NCBI GenBank assembly: GCA_020853655.1
Contig: JADYYL010000412.1
Location: 1-14,522, forward strand
Reading direction: 5' to 3'
DNA: 14,522 nucleotides
DNA from: Deltaproteobacteria bacterium
GTDB taxonomy: Bacteria > Bdellovibrionota_C > UBA2361 > SZUA-149 > JADYYL01
In this document: piece by piece, positions 1 through 6,993 of the stretch
Layout: every line of letters begins with the position of its first letter
Position numbering within the stretch: position 1 is the first letter of the stretch
Translations under genes and position numbers: made by a program
Notes under the pieces: model-generated
What the model saw: only the letters and a program-made list of their open reading frames with translations
Told to the model about the DNA's origin: nothing
The model's database searches: none

Positions 1-462
1 GAACATCACGAGCTTCCGGAGATTCAGTCGCTCGATGTTCGAGCAATCGTCGAAGCCAAGCTTGACGCCGCTATTGCGAAGGGACTTCGTTCCGTCTTCG
101 TCGAAGATACATCGCTCAGCATACGAGGACTCAAAGGCCTCCCGGGTCCTTTCATTCGCTGGTTTCTTGAAACGAATGGAACAATCGGCATTGCGCAAAT
201 GGCCCTCAACTCTGGAGAGCCGGAGGCGGAAGCGAAGAGCGTCGTTGGAGCCGTGCTCCCCAACGGAGAGCGGGTCTTTGCGGAGGGCGTGACGCATGGA
301 AAAATCGTTTCCCCGCGAGGACGCGAGTTCGGCTGGAACTCGATTTTCGAACCGCTTGGCTCGCCAAAGACTTTTGGCGAAATGTCGGACGATGAACGCG
401 CGCTGAACAGCATGCGCACCATCGCGTTCCGCAATCTGCAGGCGAGTCTCGAAACTCGGTAA
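1..462 (+). CDS. Ham1/RdgB-family non-canonical purine NTP pyrophosphatase, 5'-truncated
   Basis: Frame 1 is open from the first base of the window, giving 153 residues before TAA; the true start lies upstream. The family hydrolyses dITP, XTP and related bases to monophosphates, keeping them out of DNA and RNA. Visible family motifs are VEDTSL (residues 34-39 of the visible part, with the conserved acidic pair), GLPGPFIRWFLE just after it, GWNSIFEPLG, and TFGEMSDDER. The N-terminal quarter, which carries the T-x-N-x-x-K phosphate-binding motif, is missing from the window. The GPFIRWFLE wording is closer to archaeal and eukaryotic ITPases than to E. coli RdgB. The usual C-terminal Ser-His-Arg base-contact motif reads Ser-Met-Arg here (bases 409-417). 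Family assignment is firm; substrate preference is not. It converges on the lipBA gene with a 37-base gap that shows no clear terminator. Confidence 0.85.
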   Translation, partial: EHHELPEIQSLDVRAIVEAKLDAAIAKGLRSVFVEDTSLSIRGLKGLPGPFIRWFLETNGTIGIAQMALNSGEPEAEAKSVVGAVLPNGERVFAEGVTHGKIVSPRGREFGWNSIFEPLGSPKTFGEMSDDERALNSMRTIAFRNLQASLETR

Positions 463-499
463 CGGAAATTGGGTCGACAGAGAAGTTCGTGACGTCAGA

Positions 500-2095
500 C
501 TACTGAGCGCTCACGACCTCCGGCTCTGCTGTGTGCTTCCACGCATGATAGGAGCTGCGAACTAACGCGCCGGACTCGACGAATAAGAATCCTCGACGCA
601 GTCCTTCGACTCGATAGTCGTCGAACTCTTCAGGGGTCACGTATCGCTGCACCGGTAGCTGCTTCTGAGTCGGCTGGAGATACTGACCGATCGTGAGGAT
701 ATCAACGTTTGCTTTTCGCAACTCGTCCATCACCTCGAGAACCTCTTCCCGATTCTCGCCAAGCCCAACCATCAATCCCGACTTCGTTTTGACCTTCGGG
801 CAAAACTCCTTCGCCCAACGCAGCACATTCAGTGACCGAACGAAGTTCGAACCGGGGCGGACAGTTCGATACAGCCGAGGAACGGTTTCTACGTTGTGAT
901 TTAACACGCTGACGTGATCCCCGCGCAGGATAGTCTCGACGAGGTCTCGCTTCCCGCGCATGTCGGGGATGAGGAGCTCAATCTTCGTTTCCGGATTGAA
1001 CTGAGCAACGAGTTCTACCGTGCGGTTAAAATGCGCCGCGCCCATGTCTTTGAGATCGTCGCGATCGACGGAGGTGATCACCACGTGCTTGAGGCCGAGT
1101 TCCTCTGTCGCCCGAGCGGTCTTGATCGGCTCAAGCGGATCGAGCGGGATGAGACTCTCGAGGTTCCCATCTTTCACCGCGCAAAATGCGCAGCGGCGCG
1201 TGCAGAGGTCTCCCATGATCATGAACGTTGCCGTTCCATGCGACCAACACTCGCCAATATTTGGGCAGTGCGCTTCCTCACACACCGTGTGCAGCGAGAG
1301 ATCCTTGATGATCTTTTTCGTTTCGAGATATTCCGGCGATCCCGGCGCGCGGACTTTGAGCCACTTGGGCTTCGCCAGTCGTGGTTGAGGAGCAGGCTTC
1401 GCCTCACCGAGATCGAAGACCTCGACGAATCCACGCTCCAGCGCCTGCTTGACCTCTTCCATCGACGGCACGTGAATGCCGCGGGCCGCACAGAGATCGG
1501 CGAGATTGATCATCACTTGGCCGTCTTGGCCGCAGGGAGAGATTGCCCGGAAGTAGCGCAGATCGGTGCAGACATTCAGGGCAAGGCCATGAAAGCTTAT
1601 CCACTTCCGAACGCCGATACCGATGGATGCGATCTTTCGCGGCTGGCCGTTCTCGTCCGGAACCCAAACGCCGGTCAGCCCCGCGCGTGAGAACGCTGCA
1701 AGTCCAAAGAACTCGAGTGCACGTGTGATGGCGGCTTCGATCTTGCGCAAGAAGACGTGCACATCCCGCCCGTGTCGATTCAGATCGAAGACCGGGTAAC
1801 AGACCAGCTGCCCCGGTCCGTGAAAAGTAGTTTGGCCGCCGCGATTGATCTCGAGCCACTCGACGGGCGCTAAGCCCTCGAGCGCGGGGGCCTCGTAGGG
1901 CGTGCCCCGCCCAGCGGTGTACACCGGCGCATGCTCGACGAAGAGTAACGTGTCAGGGAGAGACGCATCGCTCTCTTTTGCGTCTCGAATCCTCTCCTGC
2001 TCCGCGAAAATCTCGTTGAACGGTTGACCCGCGCCGCGGTCGACGACGACGTAAGAACGCGTCGCCTCAACACTCTTTTCAGCCAGCTCAAGCAT
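500..2095 (-). CDS. Fused octanoyltransferase LipB - lipoyl synthase LipA
   Basis: One uninterrupted 531-residue ORF carries two enzymes that are normally separate. Residues about 14-230 are LipB, which moves octanoate from ACP to a target lysine. The signature RGGQTTFHGPGQLVCYP is at 85-101, with catalytic Lys154 (KIASIG) and Cys188 (SPCG). Residues about 240-525 are LipA, the radical-SAM enzyme that inserts two sulfurs. The auxiliary-cluster cysteines are C272, C277 and C283, the radical-SAM cluster is CTRRCAFC (C298, C302, C305), and the C-terminal RSSYHA (513-518) supplies the conserved serine. A Pro/Lys-rich stretch near 231-245 joins the domains. All key residues of both halves are present, so both activities are probably intact. 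The ATG at 2095 follows GGAAG at good spacing. The gene starts 26 bases after the E2 stop codon, so the two are very likely one operon. The fusion should hand octanoylated substrate directly to LipA (inference). Confidence 0.95.
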   Translation of the reverse strand: MLELAEKSVEATRSYVVVDRGAGQPFNEIFAEQERIRDAKESDASLPDTLLFVEHAPVYTAGRGTPYEAPALEGLAPVEWLEINRGGQTTFHGPGQLVCYPVFDLNRHGRDVHVFLRKIEAAITRALEFFGLAAFSRAGLTGVWVPDENGQPRKIASIGIGVRKWISFHGLALNVCTDLRYFRAISPCGQDGQVMINLADLCAARGIHVPSMEEVKQALERGFVEVFDLGEAKPAPQPRLAKPKWLKVRAPGSPEYLETKKIIKDLSLHTVCEEAHCPNIGECWSHGTATFMIMGDLCTRRCAFCAVKDGNLESLIPLDPLEPIKTARATEELGLKHVVITSVDRDDLKDMGAAHFNRTVELVAQFNPETKIELLIPDMRGKRDLVETILRGDHVSVLNHNVETVPRLYRTVRPGSNFVRSLNVLRWAKEFCPKVKTKSGLMVGLGENREEVLEVMDELRKANVDILTIGQYLQPTQKQLPVQRYVTPEEFDDYRVEGLRRGFLFVESGALVRSSYHAWKHTAEPEVVSAQ

Positions 2096-2121
2096 AGACT
2101 TCTTCCGCTCAAACGAAGCGC

Positions 2122-3420
2122 TTACGCGAGGAGCAACACCGGCTCTTCCAGAAGGCGCTTCAGTTCTTTCAGGAACTCTCCAGCGAGGACACCATCGATA
2201 ACCCGGTGATCGACGGAAAGTGTCATGCGCATGATCTTCCCGACTCGAACCGCACCGTCGACGACAACCGGCTCGTCGTTGATACCGCCCACGGCGAGAA
2301 TGGCTCCTTGGCCGGGGCTGATAATCGCGCTGAAGCTCTCCACCGGAAGAGCACCGACGTTCGAAATGCTGAACGTTGCGCCGACCAGATCGTCTGACTT
2401 GGGACGCCCTCCTTTCGCGCGCTGAATCATGGCGCGCCCTTCAGAGACGATGTCCGCGAGATGCATATGATCGCATCCCTTCAGCACTGGAATGAGCAGT
2501 CCGTCCGGCAGCGCGGTCACCACGCCGATGTTGATCTCCATCGGCTGCATCAATTTGCCTTCGTGGAATGAGCTGTTGATGCGCGGAAACGCACGAAGCG
2601 CGAGCCCCGCGGCGCGAACGACGAGGTGATTAAACGTGATCCCCTCGTACTGCGGGAGCGCCTTGAGCGTCGTGCGCATACGCGTCAGTTCGTCCGCAAC
2701 GACTGTTGTCGTCATGTAGAAATGAGGGATGGTGGTCTTGCTCTCGACCATCCGACTCGCAATCGTCTGCCGCATCCGCGAGAGATCTTCGGATCCACCG
2801 CGCGCGGTTTGAGCAACAGGAGCAGAAGCGGCCGGCGGCTGCCAACCCGCCGTCGTCGGCGCGCGGCTCGGTGGCCGTGATTCTACTGCTGGCGCCGGCG
2901 TCGCGCCGATCACGCCTTCAACATCTCGCTTGACGATTCGTCCGCCTTCCCCCGATCCGGTCAACACGGAGTAGTCGACGCCGTGGGCACGGGCGACATT
3001 CTTCGCGAGTGGAGAAATCTTGACGCGATCGACTCCGTTGGTCCCTTCAAGGTGGGTCGTCGGGAGCGGAGCGCTTGCTGGCGCTGAGGACATTGCCGGT
3101 GCAACAGCCGACTTCGCTGCTGGTGCCGCCGCGGCAGGAGCAGGTGTCGCAACCTTCGGCGCGTCCGAGGAGACAATCTCTCCAGCCTCGCCGATGACCG
3201 CGATAATCGAACCGACCTTCACGGTCGACCCCTCGGGTGCGAGGATCTTCAAAAGTTGGCCTTGGTGGAATGACTCAATCTCAAGGTCGGCCTTATCGGT
3301 TGCAACTTCAGCCAGCGCCTCGCCGCGCTTGACGGGCTCGCCTTCCTTCTTTCGCCACGTAAGGATGCGGCCTTCGCTCATCGTATCGCTCAACTGCGGC
3401 ATCGTGATCTCGACAGCCAT
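2122..3420 (-). CDS. Dihydrolipoamide acyltransferase (E2), pyruvate dehydrogenase type
   Basis: This is the E2 core subunit of a 2-oxoacid dehydrogenase complex, 432 residues from the ATG at 3420. The ORF is open for 22 codons further upstream, but MAVEITMPQLSDTMSEG is the normal family N-terminus and GGGAG lies upstream of that ATG. Domains in order: one lipoyl domain (1-80, lipoyl-lysine K43 in TDKAD); an Ala/Pro-rich linker (about 88-120); a peripheral E3/E1-binding domain (about 131-168, ISPLAKNVARAHGVD); a second Pro/Ala linker; and the catalytic domain (about 210-432) with the active-site motif DHRVIDG (404-410, His405 and Asp409). The wording is most like pyruvate-type E2, but branched-chain or 2-oxoglutarate specificity cannot be excluded because no E1 or E3 gene is in the window. 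It is followed directly by the LipB-LipA fusion, whose product would modify K43. Confidence 0.92.
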   Translation of the reverse strand: MAVEITMPQLSDTMSEGRILTWRKKEGEPVKRGEALAEVATDKADLEIESFHQGQLLKILAPEGSTVKVGSIIAVIGEAGEIVSSDAPKVATPAPAAAAPAAKSAVAPAMSSAPASAPLPTTHLEGTNGVDRVKISPLAKNVARAHGVDYSVLTGSGEGGRIVKRDVEGVIGATPAPAVESRPPSRAPTTAGWQPPAASAPVAQTARGGSEDLSRMRQTIASRMVESKTTIPHFYMTTTVVADELTRMRTTLKALPQYEGITFNHLVVRAAGLALRAFPRINSSFHEGKLMQPMEINIGVVTALPDGLLIPVLKGCDHMHLADIVSEGRAMIQRAKGGRPKSDDLVGATFSISNVGALPVESFSAIISPGQGAILAVGGINDEPVVVDGAVRVGKIMRMTLSVDHRVIDGVLAGEFLKELKRLLEEPVLLLA

Positions 3421-3742
3421 CGGTGGAATTGCTCCCGCAAATTTGTTACTCAACGGACCGGTCAAGCGTAGAACCGCGAACTGCACGGTTCTTAGTAATC
3501 GAAAGGGCGTGCTTGAACTCCGAATCGGTCCAGATGCCGAGTACTCGCATACGAGCCTCTCGGAGACCGTTTCCCGAACAGCGCCTCTGAATCAACAGTG
3601 TGACGAGCGCAATGGACGCAATATCACATCTGTAAACTCTCCCCATTTACCGCTGACGGTGGATGAGGAAAATTCAGGTGTTCAATACCCATTTCTCGGA
3701 CTGCCGACAAGTTTAGGCGGCTCTGAGCATCCTCCGGCAACC
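3421..3742. other. Divergent intergenic region between E2 and trmFO
   Basis: These 322 bases separate two divergent genes and must hold both promoters. I could not pick out a convincing -35/-10 pair in either direction. The one clear structure is a perfect 7-bp inverted repeat, AGAACCG (3470-3476) and CGGTTCT (3486-3492) with a 9-base centre, about 50-70 bases before the E2 start. It could be an operator or a 5'-UTR hairpin. A 66-codon minus-strand ORF here (3446-3646) has no ribosome binding site and no recognisable family, so I do not call it a gene. Confidence 0.5.
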
Positions 3743-5113
3743 ATGGGCAATGTAACGATTATCGGAGCGGGTCTGGCGGGGAGCGAGGCGGCCTGGCAGT
3801 TGGCCAGCCGCGGCGTCACGGTCACGGTGATCGAGATGAGACCGAACACCATGACGAAGGCTCACAAGACCGGAAAGTGCGCCGAGCTCGTCTGCTCGAA
3901 CTCGTTCCGAGGGGCGGACCTCCACAACGCGGTAGGGTTGCTGAAAGAGGAGCTGCGATTGGCGGGATCTCTGGTGATGGAGGCGGCGCTCCATGCCCGC
4001 GTCCCCGCAGGAGGCGCTCTCGCCGTCGACCGCGAAGTCTTCAGCGCCTATATCGATGAGAAACTCCGACGTCATCCGTTGGTCACTTTTCGGGAGGAGG
4101 AGGTCGCGAGCATTCCGGACTCGTCCACCGAGTCACCTCTGATCATCGCCACCGGTCCTCTCACCGGTCGAGCTCTCGCCACAGAACTTCAACAACTCGT
4201 GGGCAGCAGCAACCTCTCGTTCTTCGATGCCATCAGTCCGATCATCACCTCCGACTCAATTGACTACTCGCAGCTGTTTCGTCTCTCCCGATATGAGAAA
4301 GGCGGCGGAGATGACTACTGGAACATTCCACTCGACCGAGAACAGTACTACGCGTTTGTCGATGCCGTTCGAACTGGAGAGAAATATGGCGGTCATCAAG
4401 AGGTAGAGTCAGATTCAATTGAGAATCTCAGGCCCTTCGAAGGTTGCATGCCGATTGAAGAGATGGTGGATCGCGGACCGGACACCTTGCTGTTTGGACC
4501 GATGAAACCGGTTGGATTGATCGATCCCCGCACCAAGACCACTCCGTATGCCGTCGTCCAGCTTCGGCAGGACAACACCGAGGCGACGCTCTGGAGCATG
4601 GTGGGATTTCAGACGAGATTGAAGCAGCCTGAACAGCTCCGCATCTTCCGCGCACTCCCTGGTCTCGCGGAAGCCGAGTTTGTGAGACTGGGAACGGTGC
4701 ATCGCAACACGTTCATCGACAGCCCGAAGTGCATGGAACCGACCCTGGAGTTTCGCGGGAGGCCGGGCCTGTTTCTCGCCGGACAAGTCACCGGAGTCGA
4801 AGGATATGTCGAGTCAACGGCCGGAGGAATCGTCGCCGGAATTAATGCTGCGCGCCGCGTGCAAGGACAGGATCCTGTCGTCTTCCCTCGGGAAACAGCG
4901 ATTGGGTCGCTCATGGCGTATATCAGCGAACCGACACGAAAGGACTTTCAGCCGATGAACATTAGTTTCGGACTCATGCCGAGCTATTTCGAGCAGAAAG
5001 TTGGGAAAATGCGGGGAAAAGGAGCGTATAAACATGCGCGACGCGAGGCCTGCGCGCAGCTCGCAATCCGATCGCTCGAAGCGTTCATCGCTCCTCTACA
5101 CGCGTCTCGATGA
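3743..5113 (+). CDS. trmFO: Methylenetetrahydrofolate-tRNA-(uracil-5-)-methyltransferase TrmFO
   Basis: The product is a 456-residue FAD- and folate-dependent enzyme that makes 5-methyluridine at position 54 of the tRNA T-loop, using methylene-THF as carbon donor. The N-terminus MGNVTIIGAGLAGSEAA holds the FAD-binding GxGxxG (G8, G10, G13). EMRP (31-34) and CAELVCSNSFRGADL (46-60) are family hallmarks; C51 and the cysteine of PFEGCMP (C235) match the two cysteines known to matter in characterised TrmFO. GLFLAGQVTGVEGYVES near the C-terminus is the GidA/TrmFO FAD signature. The frame is open for 241 codons upstream, but that part is antisense to E2 or intergenic and unrelated to the family, so the ATG at 3743 is the start. 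No strong Shine-Dalgarno precedes it. TrmFO is typical of Gram-positives, alpha- and deltaproteobacteria and is absent from E. coli, which uses TrmA. Confidence 0.95.
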   Translation: MGNVTIIGAGLAGSEAAWQLASRGVTVTVIEMRPNTMTKAHKTGKCAELVCSNSFRGADLHNAVGLLKEELRLAGSLVMEAALHARVPAGGALAVDREVFSAYIDEKLRRHPLVTFREEEVASIPDSSTESPLIIATGPLTGRALATELQQLVGSSNLSFFDAISPIITSDSIDYSQLFRLSRYEKGGGDDYWNIPLDREQYYAFVDAVRTGEKYGGHQEVESDSIENLRPFEGCMPIEEMVDRGPDTLLFGPMKPVGLIDPRTKTTPYAVVQLRQDNTEATLWSMVGFQTRLKQPEQLRIFRALPGLAEAEFVRLGTVHRNTFIDSPKCMEPTLEFRGRPGLFLAGQVTGVEGYVESTAGGIVAGINAARRVQGQDPVVFPRETAIGSLMAYISEPTRKDFQPMNISFGLMPSYFEQKVGKMRGKGAYKHARREACAQLAIRSLEAFIAPLHASR

Positions 5114-5129
5114 CGCAATTTCCGAGAAT

Positions 5130-5246
5130 TTATTTCGAAGCGGACATTCGCGCCGCGGTCGAGTGATTGACGTCATGCGAGAACTGAGTCGTTGAAAACG
5201 AAAGCGCGATTACAGTGCAGATGTATACCAAAAAGAGCGGCTTCAT
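5130..5246 (-). CDS. Small hydrophobic peptide, 38 residues, function unknown
   Basis: An ATG at 5246 is preceded by a full AGGAGG (5252-5257 on the complement) at about 5-6 bases, the best ribosome binding site I noticed in the window. The 38 codons that follow end in TAA. The peptide starts MKPLFLVYICTVIALSFS, a lysine then a hydrophobic run like a signal peptide or a single membrane helix. A polar tail rich in Ser, His, Asp and Ala follows and ends in SASK. It lies 145 bases downstream of the glycosyltransferase-methyltransferase gene on the same strand and converges on trmFO. A GATAAT sequence sits some 30 bases before the start codon, but I see no good -35. I recognise no family. The strong ribosome binding site and the signal-like N-terminus argue for a real gene; chance remains possible at this length. 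Confidence 0.45.
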   Translation of the reverse strand: MKPLFLVYICTVIALSFSTTQFSHDVNHSTAARMSASK

Positions 5247-5391
5247 AGTTCCCTCCTGTACATAACGGAAGGATTATCCAGTACATCCGCACCTGCTTTG
5301 TATGACATTCCTTACATCGCGGAGCCGGATACTTGCCTGGCGGCTCAGCGCGTCCAAGCCATCCCGAGGCCTTTCAGAGCCGCGACGGCCG

Positions 5392-6942
5392 TCAGGGGTT
5401 TCCCGAGTCCGAAGCGGCATCCATTCCCGTCGAGGCTCCGGCGATCACCGGATCGATTCGAGAGTTTTCTCGTACCTTCGTCATTTCGCGCGGGCGCGAA
5501 ATCGCAATGACAGACACACCGAACATTGTTCGGGCGAGGAGCGGATCGATCTGCTTCAGGTATGGCACAAGCTTGTCGAACGATTTCGTATCGCGCGTTC
5601 GGAGAGAGCGCTGCCTACGAACCTTCCCAGCCCACCACCAACCGAGGGCTCCGACAAAATTGTGTTCGAACACTTCGTCCACGGCAAAGCCCGCGGCGGT
5701 CAGAACAGCGCGCAGGGACTTCTCGTCATACCGGCGGTAATGACCCAGATCTTCATCGAGGCCGGAGAAGATCTCCATGTGCGCGGGAACAAGAAGGAGC
5801 AATCGCCCCCCAGGCTTGAGAACGGTGCGCATCTGCTCCAGCGCGAGTTGATGGTCCTTGATGTGCTCGAGCACGTTTGAGCAAATGATCGTATCGATCT
5901 CCGCATCGGCGATGAGAGGTGGCGCCGCTTCCTCCGCATTCCACACTTGCGTGACCAATCGATCGTCATCGCCAAAACGATCCTTCAACACCCGGAGCGA
6001 CTCTGAGCCGATATCGGTGGCGACCACTCGTTCGACGCCCGGATGCTTGAGGATGCACGAGACGATGTTGCCGATCCCCGCACCGACTTCCATGACCCGC
6101 TTCCCGACGTGCGGTCGGAGCCGCTCAAAGATCCACTGGTTGTAGCGATCCGCATTCTCGAAGGCTTCGAGGGTGTTCACGCCCACATCGGTCTCAGGTT
6201 CGGGCGAGACGAGCACTTCACGAATAGCCGCCGAGTCTTTGATGAACGGCGTCTTCGCGAGCGAAAAACGAACGATGTGTCCCAGCGCAGCCACTCCGTC
6301 ACGCCACGTAATCTTTTTCCCCTCTGAGTAGGAACGGCCGTAGTAGTTTACGGGCACTTCGTAGATCGTGCAGCCAAGGCGAGCGAGCTTCGCAGTGATC
6401 TCCGGCTCGAATCCAAAGCGGTCGGATTCGAGACTGATGTTCTGAATGATCGGCCGTTTAAAAACCTTGTAGCAGGTCTCCCTGTCGGTGAGATTGAGAT
6501 CCGTGAAGATGTTCGAAAGGAGCGTGAGCACCTTATTTCCAACCGAGTGCCAGAAGTACAAAACCCGGCGCTCGCCGTGGAGGAAACGCGAGCCGAACAC
6601 CACATCAGCGCGACCTGCATCGATTGGCCTGAGCAGAACCTCGTAGTCCGAGGGATCATACTCGAGGTCGGCATCCTGCACGATCACGACATCGTTCTTT
6701 GCCGCTTCGAATCCGGTGCGCAGCGCTGCCCCTTTTCCTCGGTTCTGCTCGTGATAAACGACGCGGACCTCCGGGTCGCTGGCAAACTCCTGCAAGATTT
6801 TCCGAGTCCCATCTGTCGAGTAGTCATCGACGATGATGATCTCTTTCTCGCGCGGCACCGCCTTCACGCGAGCGACAATTTCGCGAATGGTCTTGCGTTC
6901 GTTGTACGCGGGAATCACGACGGAGATGGAGGCTCGGCTCAT
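5392..6942 (-). CDS. GT2 glycosyltransferase fused to class I SAM methyltransferase
   Basis: The 516-residue product has two catalytic domains. Residues 1-about 235 are a family-2 glycosyltransferase of the polyprenyl-phosphate sugar synthase (DPM1-like) type. Evidence is SVVIPAYNE (7-15), IIIVDDYSTDGT (35-46), NRGKGAALRTGF (67-78), the metal-binding DAD of QDADLEYDP (89-97) and FGSRF. Residues about 260-485 are a Rossmann methyltransferase with motif I VMEVGAGIGN (283-292), VVATDIG (307-312 region), SNVLEH and LKPGGRLLLLVP (375-386). No clear transmembrane helix is visible, so it should be cytoplasmic or peripheral. The likely job is to load a sugar onto a lipid carrier and methylate a sugar or acceptor; the substrates are unknown. 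It is the last of four co-directional genes, 51 bases after a GT-C-like membrane protein that could use the lipid-linked sugar. The final 30 residues are low-complexity. Fusions of this type are known elsewhere. Confidence 0.9.
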   Translation of the reverse strand: MSRASISVVIPAYNERKTIREIVARVKAVPREKEIIIVDDYSTDGTRKILQEFASDPEVRVVYHEQNRGKGAALRTGFEAAKNDVVIVQDADLEYDPSDYEVLLRPIDAGRADVVFGSRFLHGERRVLYFWHSVGNKVLTLLSNIFTDLNLTDRETCYKVFKRPIIQNISLESDRFGFEPEITAKLARLGCTIYEVPVNYYGRSYSEGKKITWRDGVAALGHIVRFSLAKTPFIKDSAAIREVLVSPEPETDVGVNTLEAFENADRYNQWIFERLRPHVGKRVMEVGAGIGNIVSCILKHPGVERVVATDIGSESLRVLKDRFGDDDRLVTQVWNAEEAAPPLIADAEIDTIICSNVLEHIKDHQLALEQMRTVLKPGGRLLLLVPAHMEIFSGLDEDLGHYRRYDEKSLRAVLTAAGFAVDEVFEHNFVGALGWWWAGKVRRQRSLRTRDTKSFDKLVPYLKQIDPLLARTMFGVSVIAISRPREMTKVRENSRIDPVIAGASTGMDAASDSGNP

Positions 6943-6993
6943 GGACTGATCTCTTTGTTGGAGGCGATTGACCTGCCAAGGATAGGGAGTTCG

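Noticed and set aside
914..1690. 258-codon + strand ORF
   Set aside because: Lies wholly antisense to lipBA, whose protein has full family motifs; composition is Arg/Glu-rich as expected of a shadow frame.
3446..3646. 66-codon minus-strand ORF upstream of E2
   Set aside because: No Shine-Dalgarno, no recognised family, and it fills the region needed for promoters.
3020..3742. 241-codon N-terminal extension of the trmFO reading frame
   Set aside because: It is antisense to E2 up to 3420 and intergenic after that; the trmFO family starts at the ATG at 3743 with the FAD-binding motif.
5102..5116. GCGTC-TCGAT-GACGC inverted repeat at the trmFO stop codon as a terminator
   Set aside because: Only a 5-bp stem and no T-run follows.
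5384..5393. GACGGCCGTC palindrome at the end of the glycosyltransferase-methyltransferase gene
   Set aside because: A 10-bp palindrome with no loop or T-run; expected by chance in GC-rich DNA.
5302..5880. 192-codon + strand ORF
   Set aside because: Mostly antisense to the methyltransferase domain; rich in Arg and Ser without domain structure.
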